A stretch of 12,025 nt of DNA, taken from assembly GCA_007129135.1 (NCBI GenBank), contig SKWB01000155.1, positions 1 through 12,025 of the forward strand. The letters are read 5' to 3'. A program made the position numbers and the translations under genes. Under the pieces are notes generated by a model, which was not told where the DNA came from, ran no database searches, and saw nothing but the letters and a program-made list of their open reading frames with translations. Positions 1-6,725 of this stretch are shown here, in pieces; positions within the stretch are counted from its first letter, which is position 1; each line of letters begins with the position of its first letter. Origin of the DNA: Halococcaceae archaeon (GTDB lineage: Archaea; Halobacteriota; Halobacteria; Halobacteriales; Halalkalicoccaceae).

Positions 1-2
1 AG

Positions 3-446
3 GACACCACGCTGTCGGACGACGGAACGGAGGACGAGCGGGCGACGAGCACGACGGAGGCGGGCGGGCCGGCCCCGGACGTGGCACGGCTCGGTCGCGA
101 CGTGGAGGACCTGCGCTCGGAGCTCGCCTCCTTCGAGGGGCGAGTCGAACAGCGCACCGTCACCCGCGAGGAGGTCGAGAGCGACCTCAGACGCTACGTC
201 AGACGGCGGATGCGGCGGGGCCACGCGACCGGCTGGGGCCCCTATCTGGTGTTGCTCTACGGCACGGCGATGACTCTGGGGGCCTTCTACTTCCTGGCCG
301 GCGGCTGGGCGATCGCGGCGATGCTCGTGGTCTGGCTCTCGACGCTCGGGCTCTACGTAATGATGGTGCTCGTCGGCACCGGCCTCAACGCCGTCGGCTA
401 CCCCGGCCGCCTGCGCGAGGCCGTGCGGATGTGGCGCGGGGAGTGA
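3..446 (+). CDS. Small membrane protein, 5' end outside window (partial)
   Basis: I do not recognise a named family. The frame is open from the first complete codon (position 3) to the TGA at 444-446. The 26 codons before the first possible start, a GTG at 81, encode an acidic, Thr/Ser/Asp-rich stretch typical of real haloarchaeal protein, so the true start is probably upstream of the window. Counting from the GTG at 81, residues 1-40 are charged and likely coiled coil (repeated Leu/Val with Glu/Arg). An arginine-rich cluster (RRYVRRRMRR) follows, then two hydrophobic membrane segments at about residues 51-72 and 76-103, and a basic C-terminal end. The positive cluster before the first membrane segment suggests that the coiled-coil part faces the cytoplasm. 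The next gene on the same strand is 126 bp away, so co-transcription is uncertain. Coding status is fairly sure; function is unknown. Confidence 0.72.
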   Translation, partial: DTTLSDDGTEDERATSTTEAGGPAPDVARLGRDVEDLRSELASFEGRVEQRTVTREEVESDLRRYVRRRMRRGHATGWGPYLVLLYGTAMTLGAFYFLAGGWAIAAMLVVWLSTLGLYVMMVLVGTGLNAVGYPGRLREAVRMWRGE

Positions 447-450
447 TACC

Positions 451-520
451 GTCGGCTGGACGTCGTTCGAGAGTATCGCATCCCCGTAGTGCCCAGAACC
501 GTCACAGGGCTACAGCCGAC
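451..520. repeat. Widely spaced 8-bp inverted repeat downstream of the first gene
   Basis: GTCGGCTG at 451-458 and its exact reverse complement CAGCCGAC at 513-520 enclose a 54-base loop, starting just after the stop codon of the first gene. No T-tract follows. It may be an RNA structure at the 3' end or a chance match in GC-rich DNA. Confidence 0.3.
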
Positions 521-572
521 AGCATGAGCCGCTCGTAAACCCGAAGTCCCCGGACCGCGAACGGGAACCGGT

Positions 573-1418
573 ATGCGCGGGTCCGGTGCGGTCGAGACCC
601 TGCAGTCGGCGCTGCCCGAGCCCGCGCTCTCGCTCCTGGGGGTCGTCACCGTCCTGGGTGACCTGCCCGTGCTCGTCGGGGCCGCCTGCCTCGCCCTCGT
701 CGGCCTCGACCGGGAGCGCGGCGCCTACGTCTTCGCGGTGATCCTGGGCGGTCTCGCGCTGCTCGCGGGACTCAAGGCGACGCTCGCGCTTCCCCGACCC
801 GACCCCACGCTGCACCTGATCGAGACGGCCAGCACCGGCTTCCCGAGCGGACACGCACTCGGGACGACCGTCGTCTACGGTACCCTCGCGCTCGTGATCG
901 ATCGAGGGGGCTCGCGACGACGACGCCTCGCGGTCGCCGGGGCCGTCGTCGCGCTCGTCTCGCTCTCGCGGGTCGCCCTCGGCGTCCACTATCCCGCCGA
1001 CGTGGTCGTCGGCGTCCTCCTCGGTATCGCGTACCTGCTCGCCGCCGACCGCCTCACCGGCCGCGAACCCTCGTCGGCGTTCCGGCTCGCGGCGGCGCTC
1101 GCCGTCTGCGGGTTCGTCCTCGGAACCGTCACCGGACCGACGCCGTACGCCGAGGTCGTCGCGGGGATAGCGCTCGACCGCGACGCGACGGCGACCCTCG
1201 GCGCGACGGTCGGGGGGCTCGCGGCCTGGCGAGCGATCGAGCGAGGCTCACCTGGGAGCACGCTCGTGGCCGTCGTCCTGATCGCAGCGGGCCTCGTCGG
1301 CTACGCTTCGGATCCACACGTGGTCCTCAGGGGACTGGCAGCCGCCGCGGGCACCGCTGGCCTCGTCCTCGCCGCCGACCGCTGGCATCGCTCGGAGGGG
1401 GAGTCGGGGAAATGGTGA
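573..1418 (+). CDS. Membrane phosphatase of the PAP2 (type 2 phosphatidic acid phosphatase) superfamily
   Basis: This is an integral membrane phosphatase of 281 residues. All three parts of the PAP2 signature are present: K68 to R75-P76 (KATLALPRP), P91-S-G-H94, and S132-R133 followed by H139 and D143 (SRVALGVHYPAD). H94 and H139 are the expected catalytic histidines. Family members remove phosphate from lipid phosphates or polyprenyl pyrophosphates, with the active site on the outer membrane face; the substrate here cannot be read from sequence. Membrane segments are predicted at about residues 18-45, 52-72, 95-110, 117-135, 143-158, 170-190 and in the last 60 residues, so the protein extends well past the PAP2 core. 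The ATG at 573 has no clear Shine-Dalgarno sequence. A weak AT-rich box near 535-540 would give a very short leader. It converges on glnA with 35 bp between the stops. Confidence 0.88.
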   Translation: MRGSGAVETLQSALPEPALSLLGVVTVLGDLPVLVGAACLALVGLDRERGAYVFAVILGGLALLAGLKATLALPRPDPTLHLIETASTGFPSGHALGTTVVYGTLALVIDRGGSRRRRLAVAGAVVALVSLSRVALGVHYPADVVVGVLLGIAYLLAADRLTGREPSSAFRLAAALAVCGFVLGTVTGPTPYAEVVAGIALDRDATATLGATVGGLAAWRAIERGSPGSTLVAVVLIAAGLVGYASDPHVVLRGLAAAAGTAGLVLAADRWHRSEGESGKW

Positions 1419-1453
1419 GCGCGAAAGGATCCGGTCGTGGCGCGTGCGTCCGA

Positions 1454-2809
1454 TCAGAACGTCTCGAGGTACCGGTCGAGCTCCCACTGCGAGACCTCGA
1501 CGATGTACTCGCCGTACTCCTCGCGTTTCGCCTCGATGAACTTCGGGCCGACGTGCTCGCCGAGCGCGTCGAGAACGGTCTCGTCGGCCTCCAGGGCGTC
1601 GATCGCCTCGCCGAGGTTGCCCGGCAGCGTCTCGATGCCGTACTCCTCGCGCTTGGCCTCGTCGAACTCGTAGATGTTCTCGCGGATCGGTTCGGGGCAC
1701 TCGAGGCCCGCCTCCATCCCTTCGAGGCCGGCGTGGATGAGCGCGGCGAACGCGAGGTAGGGGTTGCACGACGGGTCGGGGAAGCGTGCCTCGATCCGGC
1801 TCGCCGCCGGGATGCGGGCGGCCGGCTTCCGGATCAGCGCCGAGCGGTTGCGGTCGGACCACGCGACGTAGACGGGCGCTTCGTAGCCCGGGACGAGCCG
1901 CTTGTAGCTGTTGACCGTGGGGTTCGAGACCGCCGTGATCGCCGGCGCGTGTTCGAGGATCCCCGCGAGGAACGACTTCGCCTCGCCGCTCAGGTTGAAC
2001 TCGTCGTCGTCGTCGTGGAACGCGTTCTCGCCGTCCTCGCTCATCAGCGAGATGTGGGTGTGCATCCCCGAGCCGTTTATTCGCGCGATCGGCTTGGGCA
2101 TGAACGTCGCGTGCAGGTCGTGTTCGGCGGCGATCGCGCGGACGACCGTCCGGAACGTCGCCACGTTGTCCGCCGTCGCGAGCGCGTCGTCGTAGGTGAA
2201 GTTGATCTCGTACTGGCCCTCCGCGACCTCGTGGTGGCTGGCTTCGATCTCGAAGCCCATCGACTCGAGCCCGTAGACGATGTCCCGGCGGACGTCGCTC
2301 GCGAGGTCCTTGGGCGCGAGGTCGAAGTAGCCGCCGACGTCCGCGGTCGTGGTGGTCGCACGACCATCCTCGTCCTCCCGGAACATGAAGAACTCCGGTT
2401 CGGGCGCGCAGTTGACCGTATAGCCCATCTCCGCGGCGCGCTCGAGCGCCTGTTTCAGGACGTGTCGCGGATCGCCCGCGAACGGCTCGCCGGTCGACGT
2501 ATCGATCACGTCACAGATCAGCCGCGCGGCCGATCCGGTCTCGCTGCGCCGCCACGGCAGGACCGCGAACGTCTCCGGGTCCGGCTTGAGCCGCATGTCC
2601 GACTCCTGGATCCGGACGAACCCCTCGATCGAGGAGCCGTCGAAGTAGATCCCCTCGGTGAGCGCCTTCTCGGCCTGGCTGGCCGGGATAGAGACGTTCT
2701 TCACCACGCCCAGTATGTCGGTGAACTGCAGCCGCAGGAAGTTCACGTCCTCCTCGTCGATCTGTTCCAGTACGCTCTCTTCCGCCGCTGTCAGGTTTCC
2801 GTCTGCCAT
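1454..2809 (-). CDS. glnA: Glutamine synthetase, type I
   Basis: The enzyme makes glutamine from glutamate, ammonia and ATP in the cytoplasm and is the main entry of ammonium into biomass. The 451-residue product has the GSI pattern in order: beta-grasp N domain with D58-G-S-S, metal ligands E137 and E139 (APEPEFF), E194 and E201 ([13 protein letters not shown]), H250 in NGSGMHTH, R304 and E310 in [11 protein letters not shown], the ATP-site arginines R320 and R322, and E340/R342 in IEARFPDP. The region where adenylylated GSI-beta enzymes carry a Tyr in an NLYDLP-like loop reads [12 protein letters not shown], so control by adenylylation is unlikely and the enzyme looks like GSI-alpha. I chose the ATG at 2809 over the in-frame GTG at 2818, because the family starts close to this ATG and the GTG adds only three residues. 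It is divergent from lrp. Confidence 0.97.
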   Translation of the reverse strand: MADGNLTAAEESVLEQIDEEDVNFLRLQFTDILGVVKNVSIPASQAEKALTEGIYFDGSSIEGFVRIQESDMRLKPDPETFAVLPWRRSETGSAARLICDVIDTSTGEPFAGDPRHVLKQALERAAEMGYTVNCAPEPEFFMFREDEDGRATTTTADVGGYFDLAPKDLASDVRRDIVYGLESMGFEIEASHHEVAEGQYEINFTYDDALATADNVATFRTVVRAIAAEHDLHATFMPKPIARINGSGMHTHISLMSEDGENAFHDDDDEFNLSGEAKSFLAGILEHAPAITAVSNPTVNSYKRLVPGYEAPVYVAWSDRNRSALIRKPAARIPAASRIEARFPDPSCNPYLAFAALIHAGLEGMEAGLECPEPIRENIYEFDEAKREEYGIETLPGNLGEAIDALEADETVLDALGEHVGPKFIEAKREEYGEYIVEVSQWELDRYLETF

Positions 2810-2862
2810 CTGTCTCACTCACTACTGCGAGAGGCTACCACTAAAGCCCTATCCATCTACGC

Positions 2863-2870
2863 AATTATTC
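2863..2870 (-). promoter_or_regulatory. Candidate TATA box of glnA
   Basis: On the minus strand the sequence AATAATTG forms an AT-rich box in otherwise GC-rich DNA. Archaeal initiation about 25-27 bases downstream would fall near 2840, giving a leader of roughly 30 bases before the glnA ATG at 2809. No strong Shine-Dalgarno sequence lies in that leader. This is the only convincing AT-rich element at a proper distance. Confidence 0.5.
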
Positions 2871-2881
2871 CCTTTCGGAGC

Positions 2882-2907
2882 TAGAACTGGATATTCATAA
2901 AGTTCTA
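2882..2907. promoter_or_regulatory. Perfect inverted repeat, candidate Lrp operator between glnA and lrp
   Basis: TAGAACT (2882-2888) and AGTTCTA (2901-2907) are exact reverse complements separated by 12 bases; the arm centres are 19 bp apart, close to two helical turns, as expected for a dimer on one DNA face. The 12-base spacer holds the likely lrp TATA region (near 2893-2901), so a bound protein would compete with TBP/TFB at lrp. The same site is about 12 bp upstream of the glnA TATA candidate, a usual activator position. The repeat is seen directly; its use by Lrp is inferred from position. Confidence 0.55.
2893..2901 (+). promoter_or_regulatory. Candidate TATA box of lrp
   Basis: The AT-rich stretch ATTCATAAA lies about 37 bases before the lrp ATG at 2934. 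Initiation 25-27 bases downstream would fall around 2922-2926, giving a leader of about ten bases. It sits between the two arms of the inverted repeat at 2882-2907. Confidence 0.45.
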
Positions 2908-2912
2908 ATGGG

Positions 2913-2925
2913 AGGAGTGTCTCCT
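2913..2925. promoter_or_regulatory. Short perfect palindrome AGGAG-TGT-CTCCT at the lrp start-site region
   Basis: Two exact 5-bp arms flank a 3-base centre. It would overlap the predicted lrp transcription start and ends nine bases before the ATG. The left arm overlaps GGAGG (2911-2915), which could also act as a Shine-Dalgarno sequence if transcription starts further upstream. It could be a second operator, an RNA hairpin, or chance. Confidence 0.35.
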
Positions 2926-2933
2926 GAGGGGTG

Positions 2934-3395
2934 ATGACGTACGAAAATCTGGACTCGAAGCTAGTGAATGCGCTGTTAGACGACGGCCGGGCGAGCCTGC
3001 GGAGCCTCGCGGAGGAGCTCGACGTCTCGGTGACGACCGTCTCGAACCACCTCTCGGACCTCGAGGAGGAGGGGGCCATCGAGGGCTACACTCCGAAGGT
3101 GAACTACGACACCCTCGGCTACGACGTCACCGCGATCCTCCACCTGAAAGTCGAGGGTAGTGCCTTAGAGGACGTCACCGAACGGCTCCGGGAGGAGCGC
3201 CAGATGATCAGCGTCTACGAGGTCACCGGCGACTACGACGTCGTCGCCATCGGGAAGTACCCCGACACGGACGGGATGAACGACCAGATCAAGTCACTGC
3301 TCTCGGACCCGAACATCCTGGCGAGCAACACGAGCGTCGTCCTCAACGCGCCCGTCGAGAACCGGCAGTTCGAACTCGACGTCCCCGAGGAGTGA
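2934..3395 (+). CDS. lrp: Lrp/AsnC family transcriptional regulator
   Basis: This cytoplasmic DNA-binding regulator usually senses amino acids. The 153-residue protein has an N-terminal winged helix-turn-helix at about residues 5-50 ([29 protein letters not shown], with the recognition helix around TTVSNHL). A short linker leads to a C-terminal RAM/AsnC effector and oligomerisation domain (about 62-140) containing the characteristic VTGDYD loop. Its length is normal for a single-RAM Lrp. The ATG at 2934 is taken as start; an in-frame GTG at 2931 would add one residue. It is divergent from glnA, an arrangement seen in other haloarchaea where Lrp-type proteins are reported to control glnA. With the shared palindromic promoter this suggests local control of glutamine synthesis plus autoregulation (inference). 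The UspA-like gene follows 15 bases after its stop and is probably co-transcribed. Confidence 0.94.
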   Translation: MTYENLDSKLVNALLDDGRASLRSLAEELDVSVTTVSNHLSDLEEEGAIEGYTPKVNYDTLGYDVTAILHLKVEGSALEDVTERLREERQMISVYEVTGDYDVVAIGKYPDTDGMNDQIKSLLSDPNILASNTSVVLNAPVENRQFELDVPEE

Positions 3396-3410
3396 CCGGG
3401 GCCGCGTGCC

Positions 3411-3812
3411 GTGAGCGTCCTCGCCGTGACGAGTCGGGAACGGGGTGACCGCGTCGTCCTCGAAGCCGCCGGTCGGGCCGACGAGCACGGTGGCGACCTC
3501 CACGTCCTCTACGTGCTCGACCTCGGCTGGTTCGCCAGGCTCGAACTCGGGCTCGCCGAGCGGGTCGGTATTCCCGTCGGTAGGGGGGTGATCGAAGGGG
3601 TCTGTGCGCGGATCGCCGACGGCGCGGCCCGCGACCTCGTCGACGAGTACGAGGCGGTCGGTCGCGTCGGCGATCCGGTCACGGAGGCCGTCACGTACGC
3701 CGACCGTATCGGTGCCCGGTGTGTCGTCGTCGACGGCCAGAGCGCGCCCTGGAGCGACCGGAGCGTCCTCGAGGCGGGCGTGCACGGGATCCCGGTCGTT
3801 CCGGTCTACTGA
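3411..3812 (+). CDS. Short UspA-like (universal stress protein fold) protein
   Basis: The 133-residue acidic protein has the alternating beta/alpha pattern of the UspA/HUP alpha-beta fold: a first strand MSVLAVTS, a helix with Arg and Ala, LHVLYVLDLG as the second strand with the usual VLYVLD motif, then VGRVGDPVTEAVTYADRIGARCVVVDGQ, matching the UspA G-x-P-x-x-A...ADLIVVG segment, and a last strand GIPVVPVY. The conserved Asp after strand 1 and the glycine-rich G-2x-G-9x-G-S/T nucleotide loop are absent, so ATP binding is unlikely. The GTG start at 3411 was chosen because it opens directly at strand 1. It lies 15 bases after lrp on the same strand, so it is probably expressed with it. The role is unknown; a stress or regulatory link is only an inference from fold and neighbour. 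Confidence 0.82.
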   Translation: MSVLAVTSRERGDRVVLEAAGRADEHGGDLHVLYVLDLGWFARLELGLAERVGIPVGRGVIEGVCARIADGAARDLVDEYEAVGRVGDPVTEAVTYADRIGARCVVVDGQSAPWSDRSVLEAGVHGIPVVPVY

Positions 3813-3875
3813 TACGGATCGCTGTACCCGTCACCCGCTCGGACCGGGAGGTGGGGACCGATCTCGATACTACTG

Positions 3876-3891
3876 ACGGACAGCAGTCCGT
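3876..3891. other. Small hairpin in the convergent gap between usp-like gene and thermosome gene
   Basis: ACGGAC (3876-3881) and GTCCGT (3886-3891) form a 6-bp stem with a 4-base loop, 64 bases after the UspA-like stop. No T-run follows on either strand, so it does not look like a standard intrinsic terminator. The rest of the 184-bp gap shows no gene. Confidence 0.3.
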
Positions 3892-3922
3892 ACAACGGGG
3901 CCACGGCTCGCCGATGGACGCG

Positions 3923-3929
3923 AAAGAAA
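3923..3929 (-). terminator. Possible T-rich terminator of the thermosome gene
   Basis: On the minus strand TTTCTTT occurs about 70 bases after the thermosome stop, the most T-rich stretch in this gap. Archaeal termination often depends on T-tracts, but this one is short and interrupted. Confidence 0.3.
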
Positions 3930-3996
3930 CCGTCGGTCGTGAACGGTCGGTGAGGCGGAGCGGTTCGTGGCGTCGGGGGACGGGTGCTGGCCGAAC

Positions 3997-5682
3997 TTAC
4001 ATCGCGCCGCCCATGCCACCCATACCGCCCATACCGCCCATTCCGCCCATGCCGCCGCCCATTCCGCCCATGTCCATGTCATCGTCGTCGCCGCCGTCGT
4101 CGGAGACGGCGAGGTCGCCCGCGGCGATCACGTCGTCGATGCGCAGGATCATGACGGCAGCCTCGGTGGCCGACTCGAGCGCCTGGGTCTTCACGCGCAG
4201 CGGCTCGAAGACGCCCTCCTCGCCCATGTCGACCACGTCGCCGGTGTAGGCGTCGAGGCCGTCGGCGGCGTCGCCGCCGGAGTGCTGGCTCCGGAGCTCG
4301 ACCAGCGAGTCGATGGGGTCGAGGCCGGCGTTCTCCGCGAGCGTGCGCGGGATCACTTCGAGCGCGTCGGCGAACGCCTCGACGGCGAGCTGCTCGCGGC
4401 CGCCCACGGAGTCGGCGAACTCGCGCAGCGAGAGTGCAAGCTGTACCTCGGGAGCGCCGCCGCCGGGCAGCACCTTGCCGTCCTCGAGCGTGACGCGAAC
4501 GACGCCGAGGGAGTCCTCGACGGCGCGCTCGACCTCGTCGACGACGTGGTCGGTGCCGCCGCGCAGCACGATCGTGACGGATTTGGCGTCCTCGACGTCC
4601 TCGACGAAGATGCGCTGGTCGCCGCCGATGTCCTTCTGGGCGACGCTACCGGCGTAGCCGAGGTCCTCTTCGGTGAGGTCGGAGACGTCGCTGACGACGC
4701 GGGCACCGGTCGCACGTGCGAGACGCTTCAGGTCGGACTTCTTCGCGCGGCGGACGGCGATGATGCCCTCCTTCGCGAGGAAGTGCTGGGCCATGTCGTC
4801 GATGCCCTTCTTGACGAAGACGACGTCCGCGCCGGCGTCTTTGATCTCGTCGACCATCTCGCGCAGCTGGTTCTCCTCCTGGTCGAGGAACTGCTGGAGC
4901 TGACTCGGGTCGGTGACGTTCACCTCCGCGTCGATCTCGGTCTCTTTGACCTCGAGCGGCGCGTCGATCAGCGCGACGTTCGCCTCCTCGACGAAGTAGG
5001 GCATGTTCTCGTCGACGCGCTCCTTGTCGACGATGACGCCCTCGATCAGCTCGGACTCGTCGATCGAGCCGCCGACGACCTTCTCGATCTTCACGTTCTC
5101 GGTGTCGATGTCGTCCTCGTCGGCGACCGCGCGGACGGCGTCGACGACGAGTTCCGCGAGTAGCTCCTTCGCGCTCTCGGCACCCTTGCCCGTCATCGCC
5201 GTCGCGGCGAGCTGTCGGAGCACTTCGGTGTCCTCGACGTCGACCTCGATCGACTCCGCTTCGAGCACCTCCTTCGCGTGGGCGGCGGCCTGTCGGTAGC
5301 CCTGTGCGAGCGTCGTGGGGTGGATCTCCTGCTCGAGCAGGTCCTCGGCCTGCTTCAGCAGCTCGCCCGCGACGACGACCGCGCTCGTCGTCCCGTCGGC
5401 GACCTCGTCCTCCTGGGTCTCCGAGACCTCGACGATCATGTTCGCCGCCGGGTGCTCGATGTCCATCTTCGAGAGGATCGTCACGCCGTCGTTGGTGACG
5501 ACGACGCTCCCGCCGGAGTCGACGAGCATCTTGTCCATCCCTTTCGGGCCGAGCGTGGTGCGTACGGCCTCCGCGACCGCCTTGCCCGCCGTGATGTTCA
5601 TCGACTGGGCGTCCCGCCCGGTCGCCCGCTGGCTGTCCTCCCCGAGGATGATCATCGGCTGCCCCTGCATTCGCTGTGACAT
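3997..5682 (-). CDS. thsA: Thermosome subunit (group II chaperonin)
   Basis: This is a subunit of the double-ring, ATP-driven cytoplasmic chaperonin that folds proteins inside a cavity closed by built-in lids. The 561-residue product has the full chaperonin architecture: TLGPKGMDK (residues 43-51), NDGVTIL (64-70), the nucleotide loop at 95-99, a central apical domain (about 210-370), the LPGGGAPE motif (405-412) and [15 protein letters not shown] (484-498). The C-terminal tail is acidic, then made of GGM repeats (539-561) that project into the cavity. The nucleotide loop reads A95-D-G-T-T instead of the usual G-D-G-T-T; the catalytic Asp96 is kept. The ATG at 5682 is preferred to the GTG at 5688, because the N-terminus [18 protein letters not shown] fits the haloarchaeal family and the nearby TATA box predicts a transcript starting at about 5685. 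Which paralogue this is (cct1/alpha or another) cannot be decided from the window alone. Confidence 0.96.
   Translation of the reverse strand: MSQRMQGQPMIILGEDSQRATGRDAQSMNITAGKAVAEAVRTTLGPKGMDKMLVDSGGSVVVTNDGVTILSKMDIEHPAANMIVEVSETQEDEVADGTTSAVVVAGELLKQAEDLLEQEIHPTTLAQGYRQAAAHAKEVLEAESIEVDVEDTEVLRQLAATAMTGKGAESAKELLAELVVDAVRAVADEDDIDTENVKIEKVVGGSIDESELIEGVIVDKERVDENMPYFVEEANVALIDAPLEVKETEIDAEVNVTDPSQLQQFLDQEENQLREMVDEIKDAGADVVFVKKGIDDMAQHFLAKEGIIAVRRAKKSDLKRLARATGARVVSDVSDLTEEDLGYAGSVAQKDIGGDQRIFVEDVEDAKSVTIVLRGGTDHVVDEVERAVEDSLGVVRVTLEDGKVLPGGGAPEVQLALSLREFADSVGGREQLAVEAFADALEVIPRTLAENAGLDPIDSLVELRSQHSGGDAADGLDAYTGDVVDMGEEGVFEPLRVKTQALESATEAAVMILRIDDVIAAGDLAVSDDGGDDDDMDMGGMGGGMGGMGGMGGMGGMGGAM
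4000..4068 (-). repeat. 9-bp tandem repeats coding the GGM tail of the thermosome
   Basis: The last 23 codons encode GGM units, giving near-identical 9-base repeats (on the + strand ccgcccatN with small changes). Such a tract can change length by replication slippage. GGM tails are usual in group II chaperonins and in GroEL. Confidence 0.85.
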
Positions 5683-5707
5683 AATCACCTACCGATTGAT
5701 TGTCGTT

Positions 5708-5717
5708 CTATATAAAA
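5708..5717 (-). promoter_or_regulatory. Thermosome proximal TATA box
   Basis: TTTTATATAG on the minus strand is a strong archaeal TATA box. Initiation about 27 bases downstream would fall near 5685, only a few bases before the ATG at 5682, so the transcript would be leaderless or nearly so. This supports the chosen start. Small TTCT/AGAA arms flank it at 5706-5709 and 5717-5720. Heat induction is likely from knowledge of haloarchaeal cct promoters but is not shown by the sequence. Confidence 0.72.
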
Positions 5718-5786
5718 GAATCGGAATTGGTCGGTCAGCTCGCTCGATCCCCTGCTAGACAGGCTGTGACAGACGCGTCGGATCCG

Positions 5787-5794
5787 TTTATATA
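5787..5794 (-). promoter_or_regulatory. Possible second, distal TATA box of the thermosome gene
   Basis: TATATAAA on the minus strand (TTTATATA on +) lies six bases after the stop of the KH-domain gene. Used as a promoter it would start a transcript near 5764 with a leader of about 80 bases before the thermosome ATG. It could instead be the AT-rich 3' end of the KH gene transcript. Confidence 0.4.
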
Positions 5795-5799
5795 CTGAA

Positions 5800-6348
5800 T
5801 CAGCCAGTGAACCGGTGCGTCGAGAACTGCTCGCGTTTCCGCTCGTTGTGCTTGCGTTCGAGAAACGAGTAGACGGTGCCGTGTGGGGCGCCGTCGAGCA
5901 GCATCTCGGCCGCCTCGCGCGCCGTCTGGACCTCCTCCGGGAGGCCGATGATCCCGAACGTCGAGCCGTAGACGACGACCGTCGCCCCCGAGAGCTGTTC
6001 CATCAGCTCTCGGGTCCGACCGTCCTTGCCGATGAGCCGTCCCTTCTTCCGTTTCCGGTCGTTGGCGTTTCGCGAGTAGGCGTCGATGTCGACGAGATCG
6101 AACATCCGGAGTTCGTCCTCGAGGAGCGTCAGCGCGTCCTCGGGGGGAAAGCCGCGTCCGATCGCCTTCACGATCTCGGGGCCGTTGAGCCCCAGAATCG
6201 GATCGCCGACGCTCTCCACTCGGACCGACCCGCTCTCCGAGTCGACGTCGAGACGGACCTCCGCCCGTCGCTCGATCTCTCGCAGCGTCTCGCCGCCCGC
6301 ACCGATGAGCACGCCGATGCGGTCCTGCGGAATCGTCACGTGCTGCAT
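5800..6348 (-). CDS. Two-KH-domain RNA-binding protein, archaeal Dim2/Pno1-like
   Basis: The 182-residue product has two KH RNA-binding domains. KH1 has the GxxG loop at 16-19 (RIGVLIGAGGE) and KH2 has it at 107-110 (GRLIGKDGRTRE), followed by the conserved ELMEQLSGATVVVYGSTFGIIGLPEEVQTAREAAEMLLDGAPHGTVYSFLE core and a basic tail (ERKHNERKREQF). This layout is that of the archaeal relatives of eukaryotic Dim2/Pno1 and Krr1, ribosome-assembly factors that bind the 3' end of small-subunit rRNA. A role in 30S maturation is therefore likely by family, not shown here. The ATG at 6348 is preceded on the minus strand by a weak CTTAAC box about 27 bases upstream (6372-6378), consistent with a leaderless transcript. 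In other haloarchaea this gene is commonly near eIF1A and the Rio1 kinase; those genes are not in this window. The thermosome gene lies downstream on the same strand. Confidence 0.93.
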   Translation of the reverse strand: MQHVTIPQDRIGVLIGAGGETLREIERRAEVRLDVDSESGSVRVESVGDPILGLNGPEIVKAIGRGFPPEDALTLLEDELRMFDLVDIDAYSRNANDRKRKKGRLIGKDGRTRELMEQLSGATVVVYGSTFGIIGLPEEVQTAREAAEMLLDGAPHGTVYSFLERKHNERKREQFSTHRFTG

Positions 6349-6407
6349 GGGCTCTCTACCGGACGCGGGCGGTTAAGCGGTTCGGCCGCGTCCGACGGTC
6401 GTCGAGA

Positions 6408-6457
6408 ACGAACGCTACGGACGGTACCGACCGTACCGGACGAACGCTGACCGTTCG
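6408..6457. promoter_or_regulatory. Array of direct and inverted repeats, candidate operator
   Basis: ACGAACGCT occurs twice as an exact direct repeat (6408-6416 and 6440-6448), 32 bp apart. Between and after the copies lie two equal-sized perfect palindromes: CGGTAC-N5-GTACCG (6422-6438) and CGAACG-N5-CGTTCG (6441-6457), both with 6-bp arms and 5-base centres, centred 19 bp apart. The array is 60-110 bp upstream of the KH gene start and about 270-320 bp upstream of the liv start. The repeats are direct observation; operator function is inferred. Confidence 0.45.
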
Positions 6458-6681
6458 CCGTGTCGACCGGGGTCGTGGACGAACCGGCTCCCGGTCGGGC
6501 GGGGAGGCGCTTGTCGTCACCGCCCTCCGGTGGACCTCCGACGTGCTGATCGTCGTGAGAGCCTCGTCTCGCTGATCCACGGGGGTGAACGACCTCTATG
6601 CGTTCTCACACCGCGTCGAGGGCTCCCGAGCCTCGCTTCCGAAACGAGTGGGGAAAAGGATGCTACCTGTCACCATCAACC

Positions 6682-6689
6682 ATATTTAT
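6682..6689 (+). promoter_or_regulatory. TATA box of the liv operon
   Basis: ATATTTAT is a clear AT-rich box about 40 bases before the ATG at 6726. Initiation about 27 bases downstream would fall near 6712, leaving a leader of about 13 bases that includes a GAGGT Shine-Dalgarno-like sequence at 6716-6720. Confidence 0.62.
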
Positions 6690-6725
6690 GTACCCGTGTC
6701 TCGCACCATGCTCGCGAGGTAAACA

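Larger units (their letters stand above)
6349..6725. other. 377-bp intergenic region between the KH gene and the liv operon
   Basis: I see no convincing gene here. The only open frame of note (minus, 6356-6580) would code an arginine-rich, non-acidic peptide unlike the neighbours. The region holds the promoters of both flanking genes, a cluster of palindromes and direct repeats at 6408-6457, a small hairpin at 6617-6635 (GGCTC-CC-GAGCC with three more pairs across a bulge), and the liv TATA box near 6683. A small untranslated RNA cannot be ruled out. Confidence 0.6.

Noticed and set aside
1412..2884. 490-codon open frame on the + strand opposite glnA
   Set aside because: It mirrors glnA on the other strand, where codon bias in GC-rich DNA leaves few stops. 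The product is Arg/Val/Leu-rich with no motif, while glnA shows every catalytic motif.
3933..3955. Repeats of GGTCGGT/GGTCGTGAAC near 3930-3955
   Set aside because: The arms match over only four bases before mismatches; this is not distinguishable from local GC-rich composition.
3967..5163. 398-codon open frame on the + strand opposite the thermosome gene
   Set aside because: It begins in the complement of the GGM repeats (giving His/Ala repeats) and follows the antisense of a conserved chaperonin.
6356..6580. 74-codon open frame in the KH-liv intergenic region, minus strand
   Set aside because: The predicted peptide is Arg/Thr/Ser-rich and basic, unlike haloarchaeal proteins, with no Shine-Dalgarno or TATA support at its start.
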